The translations under genes and the position numbers were made by a program. Below are positions 1 through 6,099 of a stretch of DNA of 12,460 nucleotides, piece after piece. This stretch comes from an uncultured Acetatifactor sp. (GTDB lineage Bacteria; Bacillota; Clostridia; Lachnospirales; Lachnospiraceae). The notes beneath the pieces were generated by a model that was given only the letters and a program-made list of their open reading frames with translations, had not been told where the DNA came from and searched no databases. The DNA lies in the NCBI GenBank assembly GCA_910577235.1, contig CAJTMX010000057.1:1-12460 (forward strand), in the 5' to 3' direction. How positions within the stretch are numbered: position 1 is the stretch's first letter; each line of letters opens with the position of its first letter.

Positions 1-34
1 ACTCCCATAAATCAAGGTTTTAGCAATAAAAAAC

Positions 35-55
35 AGGTAGTATTTGACACTACCT
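35..55. promoter_or_regulatory. Palindromic operator candidate for the adjacent TetR-type repressor
   Basis: AGGTAGT (35-41) and ACTACCT (49-55) form a perfect 7-bp inverted repeat around a 7-nt spacer. It ends 23 nt before the ATG at 79. A palindrome of this size directly in front of a TetR-family gene is the usual autoregulatory arrangement. I could not identify a convincing promoter: TTGACA at 44-49 lies inside the palindrome but has no -10 box at the right distance, and a weak TAGTAT (38-43) is the best -10 candidate. That this protein binds here is inference. Confidence 0.5.
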
Positions 56-78
56 TGTAAAGATTGGAGGGTAGATGT

Positions 79-690
79 ATGAAAGATAAGCCATATCATC
101 ATGGGGATCTGCGACATGCCTTAATTGAAAGGGGAATAGAGTTCATTAAACAGGAGGGGGAGGAATCTCTATCTTTACGCAAAATAGCTGAAGTATGCGG
201 CGTCAGTAATGCGGCGCCCTATGCGCATTTTAAGACCAAAGATGAGTTTATAAGTGCAATGCAGCAGTATGTTATGGATTTATTTTCTGCTGCATTAGAG
301 AAAACAGCTGTGGAATATAAAGACAGTCCGTCATTACTTCCCATGCTTGGTAAAACATATGTAATGTTCTTTTACCAAAATCCCTTTTATTATGATTTTC
401 TGTTTTCACGAAGAAATCTTATAATAAAATTGTCTCCAAAAGATGCTGATACAGACGAAAATACGCCGTTATCTATCTTGCAAAAAACAGCTGCGTCGGT
501 TTTTGGCAAAATAGGACTTCCGGAAAAGGTGATACAGAATAAGGTTATTGCCATGTGGGCCTTGGTGCATGGGCTGGCGGCTATCGCTACGATGCCCAAT
601 GTGGAATATGACGGTGATTGGGAAACAAGGATAGAAGAAATTATTAGGTCTATTTCTGTACCTTATCAAATGCAGGGGGATGAAGGATGA
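79..690 (+). CDS. TetR/AcrR-family transcriptional repressor with WHG-like C-terminal domain
   Basis: A DNA-binding repressor of 203 residues, expected to be a cytoplasmic dimer that leaves its operator when it binds a small molecule. The N-terminal TetR domain begins with YHHGDLR (6-12); the helix-turn-helix covers about residues 32-52 and ends in the family-typical YAHFKTKDEF. The C-terminal part has MWALVHGLA, which resembles the WHG-type ligand domain. I chose ATG 79 because GGAGG (66-70) lies 8 nt upstream; an in-frame TTG at 64 would add five residues and has no ribosome binding site. The stop overlaps the next start (ATGA, 687-690), so the repressor is co-translated with two flavoproteins and probably controls them together with itself from the palindrome at 35-55. 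The ligand is unknown. The gene is A+T-rich like the next two. Confidence 0.9.
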   Translation: MKDKPYHHGDLRHALIERGIEFIKQEGEESLSLRKIAEVCGVSNAAPYAHFKTKDEFISAMQQYVMDLFSAALEKTAVEYKDSPSLLPMLGKTYVMFFYQNPFYYDFLFSRRNLIIKLSPKDADTDENTPLSILQKTAASVFGKIGLPEKVIQNKVIAMWALVHGLAAIATMPNVEYDGDWETRIEEIIRSISVPYQMQGDEG

Positions 691-1196
691 ACATTTTAAT
701 ACATGATTTAAGTAATGAACATTTTTGCTCTTTATTTTCAGATGTATATAATGATGCCTATATTATTTCAGATATCGGGACAATACGACATTGTATCGGC
801 TGTTTTGGCTGCTGGATAAAAACACCTGGTAAATGCGTATTAAAAGACGGATATGAAAATATGGGAGAATTACTCTCAAAGAGTGAAAAAGTAACCATTA
901 TCAGCCGATGTTTTTATGGCTGTTACAGTCCGTTTGTAAAAAATGTTTTAGACCGAAGTATTCCTTGGCTGCTCCCCTTCTTCAAAATAAAAAACAATGA
1001 AACACATCATAAGAGACGCTACCAAAACAATATGCAGCTTGCGGTACATTTTTATGGAGAAAATATTACCGCAGAAGAAAAGGAGACGGCTAAGAAAATG
1101 GTAAAAGCAAATTGTATTAATTTTTATGTGAAAAACTACGAAATAACATTTTCCAAATCTATAAATGAATTACGCGGAGAGGTAACTGCCATATGA
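687..1196 (+). CDS. Short flavodoxin-fold protein with CX2CX2CX7C cluster (iron-sulfur flavoprotein-like)
   Basis: A 169-residue protein related to NAD(P)H-dependent FMN reductases and iron-sulfur flavoproteins. Cysteines 36, 39, 42 and 50 are spaced CX2CX2CX7C, the compact spacing by which iron-sulfur flavoproteins bind a [4Fe-4S] cluster; Cys75 and Cys79 follow in the stretch that normally holds the second flavin loop (YGCYSPFVKNVLDR, 77-90). The N-terminal strand MNILIHDLSN is not followed by the usual Gly-Ser-rich FMN phosphate loop, and the region between it and the cysteine motif is shorter than in typical members. FMN may therefore bind weakly or come from a partner. The ATG sits in a 4-bp overlap with tetR, behind AGGGGGA (674-680), and the stop overlaps the next gene. 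An electron-transfer or reductase role is inferred; the substrate is unknown. Confidence 0.65.
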   Translation: MNILIHDLSNEHFCSLFSDVYNDAYIISDIGTIRHCIGCFGCWIKTPGKCVLKDGYENMGELLSKSEKVTIISRCFYGCYSPFVKNVLDRSIPWLLPFFKIKNNETHHKRRYQNNMQLAVHFYGENITAEEKETAKKMVKANCINFYVKNYEITFSKSINELRGEVTAI

Positions 1197-1825
1197 AAAT
1201 CTGCATTATGAACGGAAGCCCCAAAACAGCTGAGAGCACATCTGACTTGCTCATTGAGTATTTAACGTCATTTCTCAAGGGGAACGAAGTAGTGACATAT
1301 AATGTGTGTAAAACGGATTTTTCTCAGGCGCAGTTTTCGCAGATTCAAAGCAGCAATGTTCTTATATTTGCATTTCCTCTGTATATTGACAGTGTCAATT
1401 CAGGTTTGCTGCGTTTTCTTATCGAATTTGAAAATAGAGGATTTAGCAATAAGAATAGTACTGTTTACTGTATGATCAATAATGGTTTTTATGAGGGCTG
1501 GCAAAATCATGTGGCCGCCGAGATTATGAGAAATTGGTGTAAAGCGGTCGGACTGAATTATGGTCAAACGCTAGGTATTGGGGCAGGAGAAATGATTCCA
1601 TTTCTTAAAGACATACCCTTGGGTTATGGTCCTTACAAGAACATTGGAATTGCGCTTGAAGAACTGAGCCACAACATTTTATGTCTAAACCGGGAGGAAG
1701 ATTTATACATATCGCCAAACTGGCCAAGATTTCTTTGGAAAATAGTTTCTTCTTATAGCTTTTGGTATCCGAAAGCAAAAAAGAACGGATTAAAAAGAAG
1801 AAGATTAAACGAAACAGTAGATTAG
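1193..1825 (+). CDS. NAD(P)H-dependent FMN reductase / flavodoxin-family oxidoreductase
   Basis: A 210-residue cytoplasmic flavoprotein. The N-terminus MKICIMNGSPK followed by a Ser/Thr-rich helix start (STSDLL) is the FMN phosphate-binding loop of the NADPH-dependent FMN reductase superfamily. FAFPLYIDSVNSGLLRFLIEF (about residues 59-79) matches the second flavin loop, where members carry a P-x-Y motif. The basic, aromatic C-terminus (residues about 176-210) is an extension found in some clostridial members and may lie at the surface or membrane. The start is fixed by a 4-bp overlap with the upstream gene and GGAGAGGT at 1176-1183. Coupled translation with the cysteine-rich protein suggests that the two act together, perhaps reducing the compound sensed by the TetR protein. 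The substrate is not predictable. Confidence 0.75.
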   Translation: MKICIMNGSPKTAESTSDLLIEYLTSFLKGNEVVTYNVCKTDFSQAQFSQIQSSNVLIFAFPLYIDSVNSGLLRFLIEFENRGFSNKNSTVYCMINNGFYEGWQNHVAAEIMRNWCKAVGLNYGQTLGIGAGEMIPFLKDIPLGYGPYKNIGIALEELSHNILCLNREEDLYISPNWPRFLWKIVSSYSFWYPKAKKNGLKRRRLNETVD

Positions 1826-1876
1826 GACAGGGGTGACTTCGGGTAATGTATATAAACAAATGAGAATGCTCAAGCT

Positions 1877-1906
1877 AAAAAGAGTAGGCCGTAGTCTGCT
1901 CTTTTT
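1877..1906. terminator. Hairpin terminator, probably bidirectional
   Basis: AAAAAGAGTAG (1877-1887) pairs with CTGCTCTTTTT (1896-1906), an 11-bp stem with one G-U pair and an 8-nt loop. The A-run on one side and T-run on the other give a U-tail in either direction. It ends the tetR-flavoprotein operon and insulates the copper promoter that starts 15 nt later. Confidence 0.7.
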
Positions 1907-1920
1907 GGTGTAAAAACATA

Positions 1921-1949
1921 TTGACATATACCCCGTGGGGGTATATAAT
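1921..1949 (+). promoter_or_regulatory. Near-consensus sigma-70/A promoter of the csoR-copA operon
   Basis: TTGACA (1921-1926) and TATAAT (1944-1949) are both perfect matches to consensus and are separated by the ideal 17 bp. Such a strong promoter fits a gene set that is held off by a repressor: CsoR palindromes fill the spacer and the predicted start region (near 1956). Confidence 0.9.
1927..1945. promoter_or_regulatory. CsoR operator 1, between -35 and -10
   Basis: TATACCCC-GTG-GGGGTATA is a perfect 8-bp palindrome around 3 nt. The A/T-flanked C-tract/G-tract form is that of known CsoR operators. It fills the promoter spacer and overlaps the first two bases of the -10 box, so a bound repressor would block RNA polymerase. 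Confidence 0.85.
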
Positions 1950-1952
1950 AAA

Positions 1953-1971
1953 TATACCCGTTAGGGGTATA
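1953..1971. promoter_or_regulatory. CsoR operator 2, over the predicted transcription start
   Basis: TATACCCG-TTA-GGGGTATA has the same 19-bp geometry as operator 1, with a single pair (G1960/G1964) broken. It begins 26 bp after operator 1 and covers the expected start site near 1956. It should bind CsoR more weakly or cooperatively with operator 1. Confidence 0.75.
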
Positions 1972-1990
1972 TGCCGAGGAGGATGAGGGA

Positions 1991-2299
1991 ATGCCGGATA
2001 AAGATATGTGTGAATGCTGTGGAAAGATAACGGACCGTTCAAAGGAGGAGCGCAAACGGTTGATCCATCGTCTGAACCGGATAGAGGGGCAGATCAGAGG
2101 AATTCGCGGAATGGTAGAGAATGATGCTTATTGTACGGATATTTTGATACAGTCTGCGGCAGTCAACGCGGCGGTCAATGCGTTCAATAGGGATCTGATA
2201 GCCAATCATATCCGGGGCTGCGTGGCCCGGGATATACGGGAGGGGAAGGACGAAGTGATAGATGAATTGGTAGTCACTCTGCAGAAATTGATGAAATAG
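1991..2299 (+). CDS. csoR: Copper-sensing transcriptional repressor CsoR
   Basis: A 102-residue all-helical repressor of the CsoR/RcnR family. Apo-protein binds the operators at 1927-1971; Cu(I) binding releases it and opens csoR-copA. Cys48, His73 and Cys77 (C-X24-H-X3-C) are the three Cu(I) ligands of the family, and the HRLNRIEGQIRGI segment (26-38) is the characteristic helix 1. These ligands favour copper sensing over nickel (RcnR), formaldehyde (FrmR) or persulfide (CstR) sensing. An additional Cys7-X-Cys9-Cys10 cluster at the N-terminus is common in clostridial members and is of unknown role. The ATG follows AGGAGG (1977-1982) by 8 nt. Its gene is the first of the copper operon, so it is autoregulated. 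Confidence 0.93.
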   Translation: MPDKDMCECCGKITDRSKEERKRLIHRLNRIEGQIRGIRGMVENDAYCTDILIQSAAVNAAVNAFNRDLIANHIRGCVARDIREGKDEVIDELVVTLQKLMK

Positions 2300-2310
2300 G
2301 GAAGAAATAT

Positions 2311-2361
2311 ATGGAAAACGCAACAGAATATCCGAGTAGATATAAGGGAAACGAAAATTAG
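2311..2361 (+). other. Possible 16-codon mini-ORF between csoR and copA
   Basis: ATG 2311 follows AGGGAAG (2298-2304) by 6 nt and opens a 16-codon frame (MENATEYPSRYKGNEN) ending in TAG at 2359-2361. The upstream in-frame ATG of copA (2364) is only 2 nt beyond this stop, a spacing that would allow reinitiation. It may be a translational coupler or a chance frame; no function is recognisable. Confidence 0.25.
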
Positions 2362-2396
2362 GAATGATATTGAGAAAGGGGGCCAAGAGTTCGATT

Positions 2397-5219
2397 ATGG
2401 AGCAATATACAGTAACGGGAATGAGCTGCGCCGCATGCAGCACCCGAGTGGAAAAAGCAGTGTCCGGGGTGCAGGGGGTTACATCCTGTTCGGTGAACCT
2501 GTTGACACATTCCATGGGCGTAGAGGGCACGGCCGATGCGCAGGATATTATAACGGCAGTTGAAAATGCCGGATATGGGGCGTCTATAAAAGGAAAAGAC
2601 AGAGAACAGCGGGCGGTGGCGGACCCGGAGGAAGAGGTTTTAAAGGACAGGGAGACTCCGGTGTTAAAGAGACGTCTTATCGCATCCTTGGGTTTTTTAC
2701 TCATCCTTATGTACTTTTCCATGGGACATATGATGTGGGGATGGCCGCTGCCTGCTTTTTTTGAAAGTAATCTTCTGGCCCAGGGCCTGGTGCAGCTCTT
2801 ACTCACAGCCATTGTCATGGTTATCAATCAGAAATTCTTTATAAGCGGTTTTAAGAGTATACTGCACCGTGCCCCCAATATGGATGCGCTGGTTGCCCTG
2901 GGAGCTACGGCGGCATTTGGCTACAGTACCTTTGCCCTGTTTGCCATGACGGACGCGCAGATTCATGGGAACGCCGATGCTGTGATGTCCTATTTACATG
3001 AGCTTTACTTTGAGTCCGCCGCTATGATACTGGCGCTTATTACTTTGGGCAAGATGCTGGAGGCCCGCTCCAAGGGAAGGACCACCGATGCTCTGAAGGG
3101 ACTGATGAAACTGGCTTCCAAGACCGCCACGGTGCTGCGGGATAATGTTGAGGTTACGATCCCTATAGAACAGGTGGCAAAGAGTGATCAGTTTGTGGTC
3201 CGCCCCGGCGAGAATATTCCGGTGGACGGAGTTGTTCTGGAGGGAAACAGCGCCGTGGATGAGGGTGCGCTGACGGGAGAGAGCATTCCGGTGGACAAAA
3301 CTGCCGGGGACAGAGTTTCGGCGGGGACATTGAATCAATCCGGCTTCATACGCTGTGAGGCCACCAGAGTGGGAGAAGACACTACTCTGTCGCAGATTAT
3401 TCAGATGGTCAGTGACGCGGCGGCGACAAAAGCTCCAATTGCGAAAGTAGCGGATAAAGTGTCTGGGGTCTTTGTGCCGACGGTTATTATCATTGCTTTC
3501 ATAACGATCATAGTGTGGCTGGCGGCGGGACAGACGGCGGGTTTTGCCCTTGCCAGAGGGATATCGGTTTTGGTCATCAGTTGTCCCTGCGCGCTTGGCC
3601 TGGCTACTCCGGTTGCCATTATGGTGGGCAACGGTATGGGAGCAAAGAACGGTATTCTGTTTAAAACGGCGGTTTCTCTTGAGGAGACGGGGAAAACACA
3701 GATTGTAGCGCTGGATAAAACGGGGACAATCACTCAGGGAGAACCAAAAGTGACGGACATTATTCCGTTCAACGGTTATGATGGGGAATCCCTGCTGCAG
3801 TTGGCTTATTCCCTGGAAAAAAAGAGCGAGCATCCGTTGGCAAAGGCCGTTAATCTGAAAGCGGAGCAGGACGGTGTTAATGCTGAGGGAGTTACAGATT
3901 TTAAAGCATTGCCCGGAAACGGGCTGACTGCCTCACTGCAGAATGTGCCACTGTATGGCGGCAGTTATAAATTTATAGCAGAAAAGGTTGTTGTTCCTGA
4001 CAGTGCAAGAGCTGACTCGGAAAGGCTTTCGGAGGAGGGGAAGACCCCGCTGTTATTTGCCCGCGACAAAGAATTATGCGGCATTATTGCCGTGGCGGAT
4101 GTGATTAAAGAGGACAGTCCCCGGGCAATCCGTGAACTGCGTGATATGGGTATCCGGGTGGTGATGCTGACGGGAGACAATGAGCGGACTGCCAGAGCCA
4201 TCGGCGCGCAGGCGGGAGTGGATGAGGTGATAGCCGGTGTGCTGCCGGGAGGTAAGGAAAGTGTGATCAGGGAACTGAAACAGAAGGGCAAGGTCATTAT
4301 GGTGGGAGACGGTATCAACGATGCGCCTGCGCTGACCGGCGCGGATATCGGTATTGCCATCGGGGCGGGGACGGATGTGGCGATCGATGCGGCGGACGTG
4401 GTACTGATGAAGAGCCGGCTATCGGATGTTCCCGCCGCAATCCGCTTAAGTCGCGCCACACTGCGCAATATCCACGAAAATCTGTTCTGGGCTTTTATAT
4501 ACAATATCATCGGCATACCCTTGGCTGCGGGAGTATTTATCGGCATATTGGGCTGGAGACTCAATCCCATGTTTGGCGCGGCGGCCATGAGCCTGTCCAG
4601 TTTCTGCGTAGTCACTAACGCGTTGCGTCTGAATTTTTTTAAGATGTATGATTCGGCCAAAGCCCATGAAATACAGGCAAACCCGGACAAATGTGATCCG
4701 GCTGACAATAAAACCGATAATGAAGTAAAATATACTGCAAAGATGGAATGTATCGCAGAGGCAGGTCAAAGCGCGGAGGCAGGTCAAAGCGCAGAGGCAG
4801 GTCAAAGCGCAGGGGCAGGTCAAAGCGCGGAGGCAGGTCAAAGCGCGGAGGCAGGTCAAAGCGCAGAGGCAGGTCAAAGTGCAGAGGCAGGTCAAAGCGC
4901 TACGACAGATCAAGCTGCGGAGGCAGATCGCAAAACGGAATTAGGCCGTGATGTAAAAACAACCGGTAATACAGAAAAAAATCATAACACAGAAAAGGAG
5001 ACGAAAAACATGGAAAAGACATTGAAGATCGAGGGAATGATGTGCGGACACTGCGAGGCGCATGTAAAAAAAGCTCTGGAGGGGCTGGACGCCGTAGCAC
5101 AGGCAGTCGTCAGTCATGAGAGCGGCTCGGCGACAGTTACACTTACCGGTGAGGTTTCCGAGGATGTACTCAGGCAGACGGTTGCCGACCAGGGATACAA
5201 GGTGACAGATATTCAGTAG
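2397..5219 (+). CDS. copA: Cu(I)-exporting P1B-1 ATPase CopA fused to a C-terminal CopZ-like domain
   Basis: A 940-residue integral membrane pump that uses ATP to expel Cu(I). In order: HMA domain 1-69 (GMSCAAC, Cys11/Cys14); TM1-4 (about 91-224); actuator loop with TGES (293-296); TM5-6 with the transport motif CPC (396-398); phosphorylation motif DKTGT (Asp440); HP (479-480); GDGIND (Asp638); TM7 with YN and TM8 with MSLSS. CPC + YN + M-x2-SS is the P1B-1 copper signature. After TM8 comes an atypical ~120-residue hydrophilic linker with eight AEAGQS-type hexapeptides (787-834), then a second HMA domain (872-940; MCGHC, Cys883/Cys886). Most bacterial CopA proteins end shortly after TM8. ATG 2397 matches the usual N-terminus but its G-run (2378-2382) is 14 nt away; ATG 2364 would add 11 residues and could be used by reinitiation after the mini-ORF. 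CsoR controls the operon. Confidence 0.93.
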   Translation: MEQYTVTGMSCAACSTRVEKAVSGVQGVTSCSVNLLTHSMGVEGTADAQDIITAVENAGYGASIKGKDREQRAVADPEEEVLKDRETPVLKRRLIASLGFLLILMYFSMGHMMWGWPLPAFFESNLLAQGLVQLLLTAIVMVINQKFFISGFKSILHRAPNMDALVALGATAAFGYSTFALFAMTDAQIHGNADAVMSYLHELYFESAAMILALITLGKMLEARSKGRTTDALKGLMKLASKTATVLRDNVEVTIPIEQVAKSDQFVVRPGENIPVDGVVLEGNSAVDEGALTGESIPVDKTAGDRVSAGTLNQSGFIRCEATRVGEDTTLSQIIQMVSDAAATKAPIAKVADKVSGVFVPTVIIIAFITIIVWLAAGQTAGFALARGISVLVISCPCALGLATPVAIMVGNGMGAKNGILFKTAVSLEETGKTQIVALDKTGTITQGEPKVTDIIPFNGYDGESLLQLAYSLEKKSEHPLAKAVNLKAEQDGVNAEGVTDFKALPGNGLTASLQNVPLYGGSYKFIAEKVVVPDSARADSERLSEEGKTPLLFARDKELCGIIAVADVIKEDSPRAIRELRDMGIRVVMLTGDNERTARAIGAQAGVDEVIAGVLPGGKESVIRELKQKGKVIMVGDGINDAPALTGADIGIAIGAGTDVAIDAADVVLMKSRLSDVPAAIRLSRATLRNIHENLFWAFIYNIIGIPLAAGVFIGILGWRLNPMFGAAAMSLSSFCVVTNALRLNFFKMYDSAKAHEIQANPDKCDPADNKTDNEVKYTAKMECIAEAGQSAEAGQSAEAGQSAGAGQSAEAGQSAEAGQSAEAGQSAEAGQSATTDQAAEADRKTELGRDVKTTGNTEKNHNTEKETKNMEKTLKIEGMMCGHCEAHVKKALEGLDAVAQAVVSHESGSATVTLTGEVSEDVLRQTVADQGYKVTDIQ
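4755..4898 (+). repeat. Eight tandem 18-bp repeats inside copA
   Basis: Eight consecutive copies of GCRGAGGCAGGTCAAAGC (4755, 4773, 4791, 4809, 4827, 4845, 4863, 4881), differing at only a few bases, encode Ala-Glu-Ala-Gly-Gln-Ser eight times (one copy has Gly for Glu). Two decayed units follow at 4899-4931. The 18-bp period keeps the frame whatever the copy number. The peptide is small, polar and probably disordered, a flexible tether between the pump core and the C-terminal metal domain. Near-identity at the DNA level points to recent expansion by slippage. Confidence 0.95.
5010..5219 (+). other. copZ: Possible internally initiated CopZ-like copper chaperone, in frame with copA
   Basis: ATG 5010 is in frame with copA and follows AAGGAG (4995-5000) by 9 nt, a better ribosome binding site than copA itself has. 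From it a complete 69-residue HMA domain is encoded (MEKTLKIEGMMCGHC, with the MxCxxC metal site at residues 10-15). It has the length and start of a free-standing CopZ chaperone, which in other bacteria follows copA as a separate gene. The fusion probably arose by loss of a stop between copA and copZ. Whether the short product is made cannot be told from sequence. Confidence 0.45.
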
Positions 5220-5224
5220 GCTGG

Positions 5225-5249
5225 AGGAGTGTCGAGAGACACTCCTTTT
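5225..5249 (+). terminator. Rho-independent terminator of the copper operon
   Basis: AGGAGTGTC (5225-5233) pairs perfectly with GACACTCCT (5238-5246) around a GAGA tetraloop of the stable GNRA type, followed by TTTT (5246-5249, its first T also closing the stem). It starts 6 nt after the copA stop and separates copper genes from the two-component operon. Confidence 0.9.
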
Positions 5250-5253
5250 CAGG

Positions 5254-5282
5254 TTGCAATGTCTGGGGAATCAAGGTACAAT
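5254..5282 (+). promoter_or_regulatory. Promoter candidate for the two-component operon
   Basis: TTGCAA (5254-5259, 4/6) and TACAAT (5277-5282, 5/6) are separated by 17 bp. Transcription would begin near 5289, leaving a leader of about 140 nt before the regulator start. It lies right behind the copper terminator, as expected for a new transcription unit. Confidence 0.5.
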
Positions 5283-5290
5283 GAGTAAAA

Positions 5291-5410
5291 TGTATCGCAT
5301 TTAACGCTACTGAATAGATAGCGTGCTGGAGCGCACGGTCCGCACTTTATTCTGTTGATCGGAACGGATGAAAAAATCGGGACCGCGGGAAACGCGTAAA
5401 ATGCGATATG
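5291..5410 (+). promoter_or_regulatory. Leader rich in nested inverted repeats upstream of the response regulator
   Basis: An outer pair, TATCGCATTT (5293-5302) and AAATGCGATA (5399-5408), is a perfect 10-bp inverted repeat 96 nt apart, extendable by two G-U pairs. Inside are ACGCTA/TAGCGT (5304-5309/5319-5324), CGTGC/GCACG (5322-5326/5333-5337), CGGTCC/GGACCG (5336-5341/5380-5385) and CGCG/CGCG (5384-5387/5393-5396). The last two overlap, as do the first two inner pairs, so alternative folds are possible. The segment matches no riboswitch class I know. The regulator's ribosome binding site (5418-5423) is just outside the outer stem. Confidence 0.4.
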
Positions 5411-5428
5411 GATTATCGGGAGGCCCTG

Positions 5429-6097
5429 ATGAAAATTATATTAGTCGAGGACAATGACGCGATTATTATGGGTTTGCAATATCTTTTGGAACAGGAGGGG
5501 TATACCTTTCAGGCAGTCCGGCGCAGACGGGAGGCGGAGCGGATGCTGCAAAAGGAGCAGCCGGATCTGATGCTGCTGGATATCGGCCTGCCGGATGGAG
5601 ACGGCTACCAACTCTGTGAAAGTATTCGGCAGCAATATGACTTTCCCATTATTTTTCTAACAGCCAGGGAAGAGGAAGAGGATGTGGTACATGCCTTCGA
5701 CCTGGGGGCGGACGACTACATCATCAAGCCTTTCCGCAACCGGGAATTGATATCCCGTATTAAGAACGTATTGCGCCGGGGCAGTCAGGAGCGGGAAGTG
5801 CTGCAATGCGGTAATATTTCATTGGACGTGGAGAGCGGCAGGGTCAGGGTGGCAGGAGAAGAGGTGGCACTTACCAAACTGGAATACAAGATCCTCCGCA
5901 GTATGATGTCCTATCCGGGAAAGCTCTTCACCAGAGACGAGATACTTTCCGATGTGTGGGACCTGTCCGGTAACTTTGTGAACGATAATACCCTGTCAGT
6001 TACGATGAAGAGACTGCGGGAAAAATTGGGCGATACGGAGGGACGGATCATCAAGACCGTCCGGGGGATGGGGTATCGCATAGAGAGCCAGAGGTGA
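5429..6097 (+). CDS. OmpR/PhoB-family response regulator
   Basis: A 222-residue cytoplasmic DNA-binding regulator. The receiver domain (1-115) has the acidic pair Glu7/Asp8, phosphoacceptor Asp51 (LLDIGLPDGDGY), Thr78 and Lys100 (IIKPF). The winged-helix domain (about 125-222) contains the recognition-helix segment NDNTLSVTMKRLREKLGD and the terminal wing VRGMGYRIE. ATG 5429 gives the canonical MKIILVED start behind GGGAGG (5418-5423); an in-frame ATG at 5408 would add seven unusual residues and falls inside the leader stem. It is followed directly by its kinase. Its likely target is the 11-bp-spaced direct repeat at 7342-7361 in front of the ABC transporter genes; that link is inference. Confidence 0.92.
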   Translation: MKIILVEDNDAIIMGLQYLLEQEGYTFQAVRRRREAERMLQKEQPDLMLLDIGLPDGDGYQLCESIRQQYDFPIIFLTAREEEEDVVHAFDLGADDYIIKPFRNRELISRIKNVLRRGSQEREVLQCGNISLDVESGRVRVAGEEVALTKLEYKILRSMMSYPGKLFTRDEILSDVWDLSGNFVNDNTLSVTMKRLREKLGDTEGRIIKTVRGMGYRIESQR

Positions 6098-6099
6098 TC

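Noticed and set aside
2639..2645. T-TTA-AAG, a possible -1 slippery heptamer in copA after the first metal domain, recalling frameshifting in E. coli copA
   Set aside because: The -1 frame continues for about 38 codons of unlikely sequence before a stop and no downstream stimulator is evident, so chance is more likely.
4755..4898. Regularly repeated units that could suggest a CRISPR array
   Set aside because: The units are 18 bp, contiguous without spacers, and lie in frame inside copA.
4446..4951. Cys-Leu-rich minus frame and Arg-Ser-rich plus frame across the repeats
   Set aside because: Both are shadows of the 18-bp repeat in non-coding frames of copA; they have no start signals.
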